Positions 7,228 to 15,484 of a DNA stretch of 37,196 nucleotides are shown here, piece by piece. Made by a program: the position numbers and the translations under genes. The notes below the pieces were generated by a model that was not told where the DNA came from, ran no database searches, and was given only the letters and a program-made list of their open reading frames with translations. The DNA is from an uncultured Oscillospiraceae bacterium (lineage in GTDB: Bacteria > Bacillota > Clostridia > Oscillospirales > Oscillospiraceae): the NCBI GenBank assembly GCA_947587025.1, contig CANPXW010000012.1, forward strand, positions 1-37,196. The letters are read 5' to 3'. Position 1 is the stretch's first letter, and each line of letters opens with the position of its first letter.

Positions 7228-9789
7228 ATGGGCGAGACGGCATCAAAGTGCATCATGATACTGGACGGCAACTCCATCGTCAACCGGGCGTATTTCGGCA
7301 TCCATATGCTCAACGCCCCGGACGGCACGCCCACCAACGGCGTGTACGGCTTCATCGCCATCCTCCAGCGGCTGCTGGATATGGAGCAGCCGGACGCGGT
7401 GTGCGTGACCTTCGACGTGCACGCGCCCACCTTCCGCCATAAGATGAGCAGCGCCTACAAGGCCACCCGCAAGCCCATGCCGGAGGAGCTGGTGGTGCAG
7501 ATACCGCTGCTGAAGCAGCTGCTGGACGCCATGGGCATCCACCGGTACGAGCTGGCCGGCTGGGAGGCGGACGACCTGATGGGCACCATGGCCGCCCGGT
7601 GCGAGCGGGCCGGCTGGACCTGCCGGCTGGTCACCGGGGACAAGGACAGCTTCCAGCTGATCACCGACGACACCCACGTCATCCATATCAAGACCCGCAT
7701 GGGCAAAACGGAGACCATAGAGTACGACCCGGTCCGGTTCCGGGCCGAATACGGCATGGAGCCGCCCGCCATCGTGGACCTGAAGGCCCTGATGGGGGAC
7801 AGCTCCGACAACATCCCCGGCGTGCCGGGCATCGGTGAGAAGTCCGCGCTGGATCTGCTGCACCGGTTCGGCTCTCTGGACGGGGTATATGAGAATCTGG
7901 CCGACCCGGCCATCAAGCCGGGCCAGCGCAGCAGGCTGGGGGCGGGAGAGGACAGCGCCCGGCTCAGCTATACCCTGGCCACCATCCGGCGGGACGCGCC
8001 CATCGACTTCGACCCGGCGGAGGATATATGGGCCCTGCGGCCCAGCGGCGAGCTGTACGGGCTGTGCCGGCGGCTGGGCTTTGGCCGGTTCATCGAGCGC
8101 TGGGGCCTGCAGGCGGGTCTGGAGGACGCGCCGGCGGAGGCCGAGCCTCTGCCCCAGGTCCGGGGCGACGCCGGGGCGGCCCTGGCGGCGGTGCTGGCGG
8201 CGGACGCGGTGGCGGTGCTGCCCATCGAGGGACTGGACGGGCTGACCGTCTGCGACGGGAAGGCCGTTTACACCGTGACCTGGGCCGCCGGCGGCGAGGA
8301 TTACGACCGCCTGCTGCGGGCGGTGTTCGACGGTGAAAAGAAGAAGATCGGCCACCACGTCAAGGAGCTGATGAACGCCCTGCTGGGCGAGGGGCTGCCC
8401 ACCGGCGGGTTCGTGTTCGACACGGCCCTGGCGGGGTATCTGCTGGACGCGCTGGCGGGGGATTATGCCCCGGCGAAGCTGAGCCAGAAGTACCTGGGCC
8501 GGGACCTGGACGGAGCCCAGGCGGTGTGGGAACTGTACGGCGTGCTGCCGGGGCTGCTGGAAAAGCAGGGCATGGAGAAGCTCTACTATGAGGTGGAGCT
8601 GCCCCTGTGCCCGGTGCTGGCGGAGATGGAGCGCACCGGCTTTCTGGCGGACAGGAAGGCCCTGTACGACTTCGGCCAGGAGCTGACTGCGGGCATCGCG
8701 GACATCCAGCAGCGGATATGGGACCTGGCCGGCTGCCAGTTCAACCCCAATTCCCCCAAGCAGCTGGGGGACATCCTGTTCGACCGGCTGGGCCTGCCCG
8801 GCGGCAAGCGCAACCCCCGGGGCTGGAGCACCAACGCCGACGTGCTGGAGCGGCTGCGGGACAAGCACCCCATCGTGGGCCTGGTGATCGAGTTCCGGGA
8901 GCTGGCCAAGCTGAAGAACACCTACACCGACGGCCTGCAGAAGGCCATCGGTCCCGACGGGCGCATCCACACCACCTTCCAGATGACCGTCACCGACACG
9001 GGGCGGCTGTCCTCCCGGGACCCCAATCTGCAGAACATCCCCGTCCGGCGCAAGCTGGGAGCCGGCATCCGGCGCATGTTCGTGGCCGGGCCGGGCAGCG
9101 TGCTGGTGGACGCGGATTACAGCCAGATCGAGCTGCGGCTGCTGGCCCACATGTCCGGGGACGAGGTCATGCGCCAGGCGTTCCTGTCCGGGGAGGACTT
9201 CCACGCGGTCACCGCCAGCCAGGTATTCGGCCTGCCCCTGGAGGCGGTGACGGCGGAGCTGCGCCGCCGGGCCAAGGCGGTCAACTTCGGCATCGTGTAC
9301 GGCATCTCCGCCTTCTCCCTGGCCCAGGACCTGGGCGTGCCGCAGGCGGAGGCTAAGCTGTACATCGACGCGTACCTGGCCCGGTTCAGCGGCGTGGACC
9401 GGTATATGGAGACCACCATCTCCCAGGCCAAGGAGCGGGGGTATGTGTCCACGCTGTTCGGCCGGCGGCGTGCGCTGCCGGAGCTGCACGCGTCCAACTA
9501 CAATCTGCGCTCCTTCGGCGAGCGGGTGGCCCGGAACATGCCCATCCAGGGCACTGCGGCGGACGTGATAAAGCTGGCCATGATAAGGGTCCACGCCCGG
9601 CTGGCGAAGGAGCTGCCCCAGGCCCGGCTGCTGCTGCAGGTCCACGACGAGCTGATCGTGGAATGCCCCGCCGACCAGGGGGAGCAGGCGGCCGTGATAT
9701 TGAAAGAGGAGATGGAGCGGGCCGTGGATTACACCGTGCCCCTCATCGCCGACGCCCACGTGGGCCACAGCTGGGCGGACGCCCATTAA
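7228..9789 (+). CDS. polA: DNA polymerase I
   Basis: An 853-residue family A DNA polymerase for Okazaki fragment processing and repair. The N-terminal 5' nuclease shows DGNSIVNRAYFGI, AYKATRKPMPEEL, GWEADDLMGTMA, TGDKDSFQLI and LMGDSSDNIPGVPGIG, with the acidic metal ligands intact. The central 3'-5' exonuclease-like domain (about residues 310-480) is degenerate: where a DxE exonuclease motif is expected the sequence reads VLPIEGLDGL. It has probably lost proofreading, as is usual in Firmicute enzymes. Polymerase motifs are complete: A (VDADYSQIELRLLAH), B (RRRAKAVNFGIVYG) and C (QVHDELIVE). ATG at 7228 follows AAAGGGA. The gene is followed by a structured repeat before rimI, so its transcript may end or be processed there. 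Confidence 0.98.
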   Translation: MGETASKCIMILDGNSIVNRAYFGIHMLNAPDGTPTNGVYGFIAILQRLLDMEQPDAVCVTFDVHAPTFRHKMSSAYKATRKPMPEELVVQIPLLKQLLDAMGIHRYELAGWEADDLMGTMAARCERAGWTCRLVTGDKDSFQLITDDTHVIHIKTRMGKTETIEYDPVRFRAEYGMEPPAIVDLKALMGDSSDNIPGVPGIGEKSALDLLHRFGSLDGVYENLADPAIKPGQRSRLGAGEDSARLSYTLATIRRDAPIDFDPAEDIWALRPSGELYGLCRRLGFGRFIERWGLQAGLEDAPAEAEPLPQVRGDAGAALAAVLAADAVAVLPIEGLDGLTVCDGKAVYTVTWAAGGEDYDRLLRAVFDGEKKKIGHHVKELMNALLGEGLPTGGFVFDTALAGYLLDALAGDYAPAKLSQKYLGRDLDGAQAVWELYGVLPGLLEKQGMEKLYYEVELPLCPVLAEMERTGFLADRKALYDFGQELTAGIADIQQRIWDLAGCQFNPNSPKQLGDILFDRLGLPGGKRNPRGWSTNADVLERLRDKHPIVGLVIEFRELAKLKNTYTDGLQKAIGPDGRIHTTFQMTVTDTGRLSSRDPNLQNIPVRRKLGAGIRRMFVAGPGSVLVDADYSQIELRLLAHMSGDEVMRQAFLSGEDFHAVTASQVFGLPLEAVTAELRRRAKAVNFGIVYGISAFSLAQDLGVPQAEAKLYIDAYLARFSGVDRYMETTISQAKERGYVSTLFGRRRALPELHASNYNLRSFGERVARNMPIQGTAADVIKLAMIRVHARLAKELPQARLLLQVHDELIVECPADQGEQAAVILKEEMERAVDYTVPLIADAHVGHSWADAH

Positions 9790-9790
9790 G

Positions 9791-9959
9791 TCGTTTGAAA
9801 GGAGCAAGCTCCTTTCAAACGAGAGAAATGCGGCCTGCTGCAGCGCACTCGCTTGCGCTCGCACGTTTGCAGGCCGAGAAGAGTTTTTTCCGAGGTACAC
9901 GCCCCCGGAAAAAACGATCCGAATCTATTCGCCGCTGCGGCGGCGAACTCTGCGAGGCT
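9791..9959 (+). repeat. Structured intergenic repeat, copy 1 (four hairpins; possible ncRNA or palindromic mobile element)
   Basis: This 169-bp stretch holds four hairpins: A, 9791-9805 with 9808-9822; B, 9831-9838 with 9869-9876, enclosing a variable inner stem (9842-9847 with 9854-9859); C, 9883-9892 with 9906-9915, with loop AGGTACACGCCCC; D, 9928-9935 with 9940-9947, followed by CTCTGCGAGGCT. A second copy at 13192-13371 has the same order and conserved blocks. Several stems differ between copies in both arms so that pairing is kept. The element fills the space between polA and rimI. I do not recognise it as a named RNA family. Confidence 0.88.
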
Positions 9960-9983
9960 GGGGGGTGCGGGGCTTTGGAAACT

Positions 9984-10406
9984 GTGACTATCCGCAATGC
10001 CACAGCTGAAGACATCTCCGCCATCGTCATGCTGGAGTGCGCCTGCTTTCCCGACCCATGGCCGGAGGACTTCATCGCCCGGCGGCTGGAGCGGATACTG
10101 GTGGCGGAGCGGGAGGGCTTTTTCCTGGGCTACGCGGCCTTGGACGCGGTGCTGGACGAGGGGAGCCTGGACAGCATCGCCGTCACGCCGGAGCGCCGCC
10201 GCCAGGGGGCTGCAGACGCGCTGCTCACCGCCGCCGAGACCTGGGGCCGGCAGCGGGGACTGCGCTTCATCACCCTGGAGGTCCGGGCCGGCAACGGGCC
10301 GGCCATCGCCCTGTACCGCAAGCACGGATATGCCCAGGTGGGCTACCGGAAAAACTACTACGAAAGACCCAGAGAGGACGCCATTTTGATGACGCTGGTG
10401 CTGTGA
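9984..10406 (+). CDS. rimI: Ribosomal protein S18 alanine N-acetyltransferase (RimI-like GNAT)
   Basis: A GNAT acetyltransferase of about 140 residues. It shows the acidic start of the fold (AEDISAIVMLECACFPDPW), a core strand LDSIAVTPERRRQGAADALL carrying the acetyl-CoA-binding R/QxxGxA pattern, and the C-terminal NGPAIALYRKHGYAQVGYRKNYY typical of RimI. The start is unclear because the upstream repeat ends right at the gene: GTG at 9984 gives MTIRNATAED, and TTG at 9975 adds three residues; neither has a strong ribosome site. The stop directly abuts the tsaD ATG. In bacteria rimI commonly clusters with tsaB, tsaD and tsaE, which supports the assignment over a generic GNAT. Confidence 0.85.
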   Translation: MTIRNATAEDISAIVMLECACFPDPWPEDFIARRLERILVAEREGFFLGYAALDAVLDEGSLDSIAVTPERRRQGAADALLTAAETWGRQRGLRFITLEVRAGNGPAIALYRKHGYAQVGYRKNYYERPREDAILMTLVL

Positions 10407-11411
10407 ATGAACATTTTAGCTGTTGAATCCTCCTGTGACGAGACCGCCGTGGCGGTGGTGGCCGACGGCCGGCGGGTGCTGGCCGACGAGATATTCTCCC
10501 AGGTGGCCCTGCACGAGATATACGGCGGGGTGGTGCCGGAGATCGCCGCCCGCAGCCACTTAGAGGTGGTGAGCCTGCTGGCCGACCGGGCGCTGAGGAC
10601 CGCCGGCGTGACCCGCGCCGACATCGACGCGGTGGCCTGCACCTACGCCCCCGGCCTCATAGGCGCGGTGCTGGTGGGGGTCAACTTTGCCAAGAGCGCC
10701 GCTCTGGCCCTGGGCGTGCCGCTGATCCCGGTGCACCACATCCGGGGCCACATCGCCGCCAACTACCTGGCCTTCCCGGAACTGGAGCCGCCTTTCCTGT
10801 GCCTGGCCATCTCCGGGGGCAACACCATGCTGGTGGACGTGCGGGGCTATACGGACATGTCCGTGCTGGGCCGGACCCGTGACGACGCGGCGGGGGAGTG
10901 CTTCGACAAGTCCGCCCGTGTGCTGGGCCTGGGCTACCCCGGCGGCAAGCCCATAGACGATCTCAGCAAGCAGGGCGACGATGGGGCTTATGAGCTGCCC
11001 CGGCCGGCGGTGAACGACGGCAACCCCTACGACATGAGCTTCTCCGGCCTGAAAACGGCGGTGGTGAACATCGTCCACCACGCCCAGCAGACCGGCGCTG
11101 CTGTGGACAAGGCCGGTCTTGCCGCCAGCCTGTGCCGGGCGGTGAGCGAGACGCTGGTGATCCGGACCATGGACGCGGCGCAAAAGCTGGGCTATGAGCG
11201 CGTCGCCGCAGCGGGGGGCGTGGCCGCCAACTCCCGGATACGGGCGGATTTCCAGGCCGCCTGCGAAAAGGCGGGAAAGACCCTGTACGTGCCGCCCCTG
11301 CGGCTGTGCGGGGACAACGCCGCCATGATCGGCGCCCAGGGGTATTACGAATACCTGGCCGGCCACACCGCCGGTCCCGACCTGAACGCCTACGCCACCA
11401 TGGAGCTGTGA
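10407..11411 (+). CDS. tsaD: tRNA N6-adenosine threonylcarbamoyltransferase subunit TsaD
   Basis: This 334-residue Kae1/Qri7/YgjD-family protein transfers the threonylcarbamoyl group to A37 of ANN-decoding tRNAs. The N-terminus ILAVESSCDETAVAVV is the ASKHA phosphate-binding motif, and VHHIRGHIAANYL (near residue 110) holds the metal-binding His pair. CLAISGGNTMLV, GRTRDDAAGECFDKSARVLGLGYPGG and VAAAGGVAANSRIR are also diagnostic. The gene begins at the base after the rimI stop and is followed 1 nt later by tsaE, so the cluster is tightly coupled. TsaD works with TsaB and TsaE, both encoded next, and with TsaC, which is not in the window. Confidence 0.97.
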   Translation: MNILAVESSCDETAVAVVADGRRVLADEIFSQVALHEIYGGVVPEIAARSHLEVVSLLADRALRTAGVTRADIDAVACTYAPGLIGAVLVGVNFAKSAALALGVPLIPVHHIRGHIAANYLAFPELEPPFLCLAISGGNTMLVDVRGYTDMSVLGRTRDDAAGECFDKSARVLGLGYPGGKPIDDLSKQGDDGAYELPRPAVNDGNPYDMSFSGLKTAVVNIVHHAQQTGAAVDKAGLAASLCRAVSETLVIRTMDAAQKLGYERVAAAGGVAANSRIRADFQAACEKAGKTLYVPPLRLCGDNAAMIGAQGYYEYLAGHTAGPDLNAYATMEL

Positions 11412-11412
11412 T

Positions 11413-11847
11413 ATGACATACACCACCCATTCAGAGGAAGAGACCGAGGCCCTGGGGGCCGAATTCGCCAAAAAACTGCCGGCGGGGGCCGTGGCGGCGC
11501 TCTACGGGGAGCTGGGCTGCGGCAAGACCGCCTTCGTCCGGGGCATGGCCCGGGGCATGGGCATCGGCTGCCTGGTCAGCAGCCCCACCTTCACCATCGT
11601 CAACGAGTACCTGGGCGGGCCGGGGACCATCCCCCTGTTCCACTTCGACATGTACCGCCTGGGCGGGGCGGAGGAGCTTTACGACATCGGCTGGGAGGAC
11701 TACCTAGGCCGTGGCGGCGTGTGCGCCGTGGAGTGGAGCGAGAACGTGCCCGGAGCCTTCGACGGGGACGAGATCGCCGTCCGCTTTGAAAAGACCGGGG
11801 ACAACGACCGGACCATCACCATCGGGAAACAGGAGGACCTATGCTGA
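11413..11847 (+). CDS. tsaE: tRNA t6A biosynthesis ATPase TsaE
   Basis: A 144-residue P-loop ATPase with Walker A ALYGELGCGKTAFVRGMARGMG, followed by the family-specific VSSPTFTIVNEY and FHFDMYRL segments and the Walker-B-like CAVEWSEN. TsaE resets the TsaB-TsaD complex between catalytic rounds of t6A synthesis. The start lies 1 nt after the tsaD stop, and the end overlaps tsaB by 7 nt, consistent with coupled translation of the complex. Confidence 0.96.
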   Translation: MTYTTHSEEETEALGAEFAKKLPAGAVAALYGELGCGKTAFVRGMARGMGIGCLVSSPTFTIVNEYLGGPGTIPLFHFDMYRLGGAEELYDIGWEDYLGRGGVCAVEWSENVPGAFDGDEIAVRFEKTGDNDRTITIGKQEDLC

Positions 11848-12533
11848 CTCTTGCGCTGGAGAGCTCCGCCAAGGCCGCGTCGGCGGCCGTGTTCGAGGAC
11901 GATAAGATGCTGGCCTTCGCCATCCAGAACGCCGGCCTGACCCACAGCCGCACCCTGCTGCCCATGGCGGAAGAGCTTATAAAGGGCCTGGACCGGACCA
12001 TGGCGGACGTAGGGCTGGTGGCGGTGAGCCGGGGGCCGGGGTCCTTCACGGGCCTGCGGATAGGTCTTGCCGAGGCCAAGGGCCTGTGCTGGGCGCTTCA
12101 AATTCCTGCCGTGGGGGTCTCCACCCTGGAGGCTATGGCCTTCGGCGGGCCGGTGCTGGACGGGCAGATGCTCTGCTGCTGCATGGACGCCCGCCGGGGC
12201 CAGGTCTACAACGCCCTGTTCACCGTGGAGGGGGGCAGGCCCGTGCGCCTGACGCCGGACCGGGCCATATCCGTTGCCGAGCTGGAGAGCGAGCTGGTGG
12301 CCCGTCAGGAGCCGTGGATACTGCTTGGCGACGGGGCCGAGCTGTGCTATAATACTTTGGACCGGACCCAGGTGACGGTGTTCATGGCCCCGGAGCCCCT
12401 GCGGATACAGAACGCCAGGGGCGTGGCCCTGGCGGCCAGAGGGAAGGACCCGGTGTCCGCCCACGAGCTGCTGCCGGTGTATCTGCGCCTGAGCCAGGCC
12501 GAGCGGGAGCGCCTGGCCCGGATGGAAAAGTAA
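11841..12533 (+). CDS. tsaB: tRNA t6A biosynthesis scaffold protein TsaB
   Basis: A 230-residue catalytically inactive TsaD paralogue that dimerises with TsaD. It begins LTLALESSAKAASAAVF and contains the signature VAVSRGPGSFTGLRIGLAEAKGL, as well as MDARRGQVYNALF. It overlaps tsaE by 7 nt, with its ribosome site (AGGAGG) inside tsaE. The gene order rimI-tsaD-tsaE-tsaB differs from the common tsaE-tsaB-rimI-tsaD order, although all four partners remain together. Confidence 0.96.
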   Translation: MLTLALESSAKAASAAVFEDDKMLAFAIQNAGLTHSRTLLPMAEELIKGLDRTMADVGLVAVSRGPGSFTGLRIGLAEAKGLCWALQIPAVGVSTLEAMAFGGPVLDGQMLCCCMDARRGQVYNALFTVEGGRPVRLTPDRAISVAELESELVARQEPWILLGDGAELCYNTLDRTQVTVFMAPEPLRIQNARGVALAARGKDPVSAHELLPVYLRLSQAERERLARMEK

Positions 12534-12560
12534 AAACCTTCTTACAAAGGAGAAACGGAT

Positions 12561-13190
12561 ATGAGCAACATTATGGTCTTCGACCACCCCCTCATCCAGC
12601 ACAAGCTGTCCATCCTCCGGGACGAGAACACCAGCGTCAAGGAGTTCCGGGAGCTGGTCAGCGAGATCGCCAAGCTGATGTGCTACGAGGCCACCCGGGA
12701 CCTGCCTCTGGAGGAGGTCAAGGTCAAGACGCCCGTGGCCGAGGCCACCTGCCGCCGCATCGCCGGCAAGAAGCTGGCCATCGTGCCCATCCTCCGTGCC
12801 GGCCTGGGCATGGTGGACGGCATGGTCGCCATGATGCCCAACGTGAAGGTGGGGCACATCGGCCTGTTCCGGGACCCGGAGACCCTGGCTCCGGTGAAGT
12901 ACTACTTCAAGATGCCCCCCGACATCACCGAGCGTGACGTGATCATCGTGGACCCCATGCTGGCCACCGGCGGCAGCGCCATCGCGGCGGCCCAGTTCCT
13001 CAAGGACGAGGGCGTGAAGAACATCAAGCTGATGTGCATCATCGCCGCCCCCGAGGGCGTGGAGGCCATGCAGAGCACCCACCCGGACGTGGACATCTTC
13101 GCCGCTGCTCTGGACGACCATCTCAACGACCACGGCTATATCGTCCCCGGCCTGGGCGACGCCGGCGATCGGATATTCGGCACGAAATAA
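12561..13190 (+). CDS. upp: Uracil phosphoribosyltransferase
   Basis: A 209-residue salvage enzyme converting uracil and PRPP to UMP in the cytoplasm. The PRPP-binding loop [22 protein letters not shown], the N-terminal [25 protein letters not shown] and the C-terminal [18 protein letters not shown], which contacts uracil, are all present, and the length is exactly that of the family. ATG at 12561 follows AAAGGAG. The gene lies 27 bp downstream of tsaB, so it may be read from the same transcript. A structured repeat begins directly after the stop codon, as it does after polA. Confidence 0.98.
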   Translation: MSNIMVFDHPLIQHKLSILRDENTSVKEFRELVSEIAKLMCYEATRDLPLEEVKVKTPVAEATCRRIAGKKLAIVPILRAGLGMVDGMVAMMPNVKVGHIGLFRDPETLAPVKYYFKMPPDITERDVIIVDPMLATGGSAIAAAQFLKDEGVKNIKLMCIIAAPEGVEAMQSTHPDVDIFAAALDDHLNDHGYIVPGLGDAGDRIFGTK

Positions 13191-13191
13191 T

Positions 13192-13371
13192 TCGTTTGAA
13201 TGCAAGCATTCAAACGAGAGGGCTGCGGCCCGCTGCAGCGCAAAGCGCCCCCGTCCTACCGGATGGGGGCGTTCACGTTTGCGGGCCGAGAAGAATGATT
13301 TCCGAGGTACACGCCCCCGGAAATCATGATCTCACTTTATTCGCGCCTGCGGGCGCGAACTCTGCGAGGCT
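13192..13371 (+). repeat. Structured intergenic repeat, copy 2
   Basis: The same element as at 9791-9959, in the same orientation. Hairpin A is 13192-13203 with 13206-13217; B is 13226-13233 with 13281-13288, enclosing a longer, different inner stem (around 13245-13272); C is 13295-13304 with 13318-13327, with the identical loop AGGTACACGCCCC; D is 13340-13347 with 13352-13359, followed by the identical CTCTGCGAGGCT. Stem changes relative to copy 1 are compensatory, for example GCCTGC/GCAGGC against GCCCGC/GCGGGC. It begins just after the upp stop. Confidence 0.88.
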
Positions 13372-13409
13372 ATGCAACTAACAGTTGACACATTTCCGGG
13401 TCGGATTGG

Positions 13410-13438
13410 TTGTGAAAATGGGCTGCAACCGGTATAAT
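13410..13438 (+). promoter_or_regulatory. Promoter of the XRE-type membrane protein gene
   Basis: TTGTGA (13410-13415), a 17-bp spacer and a consensus TATAAT (13433-13438), 50 bp before the ATG at 13488. Confidence 0.7.
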
Positions 13439-13487
13439 CAAGACCAAGGTGGACCACCCCTCATATCAAACAAAAGGAGGCGTTTTT

Positions 13488-15248
13488 ATGCCTTTGGCCG
13501 ATAAGATCATCGAGCTGCGGAAAAAGCAGGGCTGGAGCCAGATCGACCTGGCCGACCGGCTGGACGTGTCCCGCCAGAGCGTCAGCAAGTGGGAGATGGC
13601 CCAGGCCGTGCCCGAGCTGGATAAGATCATCAAGATGAGCGAGCTTTTCGCCGTCACCACCGACTATTTATTAAAGGACGAGGCTCCCAGGCCGGACAGT
13701 ACCGGCGGCGCGCTCCCTCCCCCGCCGGAGGAGCCGCCTCAGCCCGCCCCGGAGCCGGAAAAGGATACGCCCCCGGCCAGAAAGCGCCGGAAAAAGCGGC
13801 CCTGGGTGCTGGCGGCCGCCCTGGCGCTGGCGCTGGCGGTAGCCCTGCTGCTATGGGCGGCGGGGGCAGGCCGCCCGGAGCCGGAACAGCTCGTCCAGCC
13901 CCCCTTCCCCTATGCGCCATCCCCCACCCCGGCACCCGACCTGACGGAGCAGACCGTGGTGGAGGAGCCCGCCGGCTCGCCCCAGGAGCAGACGGCGGTG
14001 TCCGACCCGGACGGGCCGGACGCCGGCATGACCGAGTACGCCTACGAGGGCAGCGCGGTGACCGCCGGCGGCATCGACCCGGAAGCGCTGCAGGCCGCTA
14101 TCGCGGAATACGCCCCCTACGGTGTCACCTGCGAGTATGACGAGAGCCATTGCCAGTGGTATCTGGACGGCCAGCCCATCCGGGTGCTGACCGACGTGCT
14201 CTCCTCCAACGGGGAGAGCCTGACCAGCGGGGATTTTCAGGGCGTCATCCGCAATTTTGCCGGGGATGGCGACATCGACGTGCGCACGGTCCGGGACTAT
14301 GCGCACTGCGACGAGCAGGGTCATGGCACGCTGCTGTACTTGGAGAGCTGCGACGCCCGCCTGGACAGCCCCCGCTGGGTGGAGCACCACGCCGCCGAGC
14401 CCCACGAGGAGGAACACCACGAGGAGATACACCACACCGCCGCCGGAGCCTCGGCTCCGGCGGCCCGTCTGGCGGAGGCAGCGGTGCAGACAGACGGAAA
14501 GACCGTCCTGCGCTACACCCTCGCCTATGAAAGCAGCGGCGATACCCTGCCCAGCCAGATGCGCATGCACGCCCTGGACGGGTCCGCGCCCGATACGCTG
14601 ACCTACTATGAGTATGACGACGCCGGGCGCGTGGTCTCACGCCGGTACGAGCTGGAGGGTCAGGACACCTCTGTGGAGTTCTGGACCTATGACGAGGCGG
14701 GCCGTCTGGCCCAGTATGTCGAGACGGTATACATCTTCTCGGACGGGCCGGACGCCTGGGCCACCACCTATGAGTACGACGGCGAAGGCCGGCTGACCGC
14801 AGCCCGGGAGAGCCACAACGGCACGGACGCCTATGTGACCGAGTACGAGTACAGCCCCGCCCCCGAGCTGGGCGGCGGGACGCTGCCGTCGGCCCGGGTC
14901 CGGTACGATATGGCAGACGGCGGTGCGGCCGTAGAGGAGATACGCTGCACCTACCAGAACGACCTGCTGGCCACGGAGGAGCACTTCACCGACGGCGTAC
15001 TGCGGCGGAGCATAGAGTACACCTACCCCATGGGCTACGGCTGCTTCACCGTCCGGGCGGAGGAGCAGACCTACGACGAGAGCGGCCCCACCGGCGACCG
15101 GACCGTCCGCCTCATCCGCCGGGACGGGGCGGGGCAGGATGTGCTCACCTTCACCCTGCCGGGCACGGAGGACCTTGCCTACGACGAGACCGGCTGCCTT
15201 CTCCGCGCCGCCGGCGGAGACAGGGCCATAGAGTTCACATATGAATAG
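13488..15248 (+). CDS. Membrane-anchored XRE-family protein with His/Glu-rich segment and YD-like repeats
   Basis: A 586-residue protein; ATG at 13488 follows AAAGGAGG. Residues 5-62 are a Cro/C1 helix-turn-helix (ADKIIELRKKQGWSQIDLADRLDVSRQSVSKWE). A Pro-rich linker and a basic cluster precede one membrane helix (about residues 105-127). Outside lies a low-complexity acidic/Pro region and a domain of about 200 residues without a clear relative. Next comes a His/Glu-rich run (EHHAAEPHEEEHHEEIHH, near 298-316), then several YxYDxxGR-like units (YYEYDDAGRVVSRRYE, WTYDEAGRLAQYVE, YEYDGEGRLTAARE) as in YD/Rhs repeats. The topology suggests a one-component membrane sensor with a cytoplasmic DNA-binding head; metal binding by the His-rich run is inference. 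It has its own promoter and terminator. Confidence 0.8.
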   Translation: MPLADKIIELRKKQGWSQIDLADRLDVSRQSVSKWEMAQAVPELDKIIKMSELFAVTTDYLLKDEAPRPDSTGGALPPPPEEPPQPAPEPEKDTPPARKRRKKRPWVLAAALALALAVALLLWAAGAGRPEPEQLVQPPFPYAPSPTPAPDLTEQTVVEEPAGSPQEQTAVSDPDGPDAGMTEYAYEGSAVTAGGIDPEALQAAIAEYAPYGVTCEYDESHCQWYLDGQPIRVLTDVLSSNGESLTSGDFQGVIRNFAGDGDIDVRTVRDYAHCDEQGHGTLLYLESCDARLDSPRWVEHHAAEPHEEEHHEEIHHTAAGASAPAARLAEAAVQTDGKTVLRYTLAYESSGDTLPSQMRMHALDGSAPDTLTYYEYDDAGRVVSRRYELEGQDTSVEFWTYDEAGRLAQYVETVYIFSDGPDAWATTYEYDGEGRLTAARESHNGTDAYVTEYEYSPAPELGGGTLPSARVRYDMADGGAAVEEIRCTYQNDLLATEEHFTDGVLRRSIEYTYPMGYGCFTVRAEEQTYDESGPTGDRTVRLIRRDGAGQDVLTFTLPGTEDLAYDETGCLLRAAGGDRAIEFTYE

Positions 15249-15268
15249 CTCTGCGTTGGCATCTGTAT

Positions 15269-15301
15269 AAAAGCAGCCCCTGATTTCTCGGGGCTGCTTT
15301 T
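15269..15301 (+). terminator. Rho-independent terminator after the XRE-type membrane protein gene
   Basis: A perfect 12-bp stem (15269-15280 with 15290-15301) whose distal arm ends in TTTT, separating this gene from the RloAB pair. Confidence 0.85.
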
Positions 15302-15354
15302 CATCATGCCGCTGTGATCTATAAAACTTTATCAAACAGAATGACATAAACCTC

Positions 15355-15383
15355 TTGCAATACCTTTTTGCTCGTGCTATACT
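15355..15383 (+). promoter_or_regulatory. Promoter of the RloAB-like operon
   Basis: TTGCAA (15355-15360), 17 bp, TATACT (15378-15383); the ATG of the first gene is about 100 bp downstream. Confidence 0.65.
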
Positions 15384-15484
15384 TGGTTTCGGGAAAAAAC
15401 TTTCTGAATTTCCCGTTTATAAGTCAAACTAGTCGGAAATACTTACAGTCGTGTCACAGTCTTTGAAAAGCCGAGGAGAATGTC

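Noticed and set aside
7243-9900. 885-codon open frame on the minus strand across polA
   Set aside because: It is the antisense shadow of polA in GC-rich DNA: low-complexity Gly/Gln/His/Arg composition, no domain, while the plus strand encodes a complete polymerase.
9791-9959. Simple rho-independent terminator of polA only
   Set aside because: The first hairpin could stop transcription, but it lacks a T-run, and the conserved second copy with four covarying hairpins shows a larger element.
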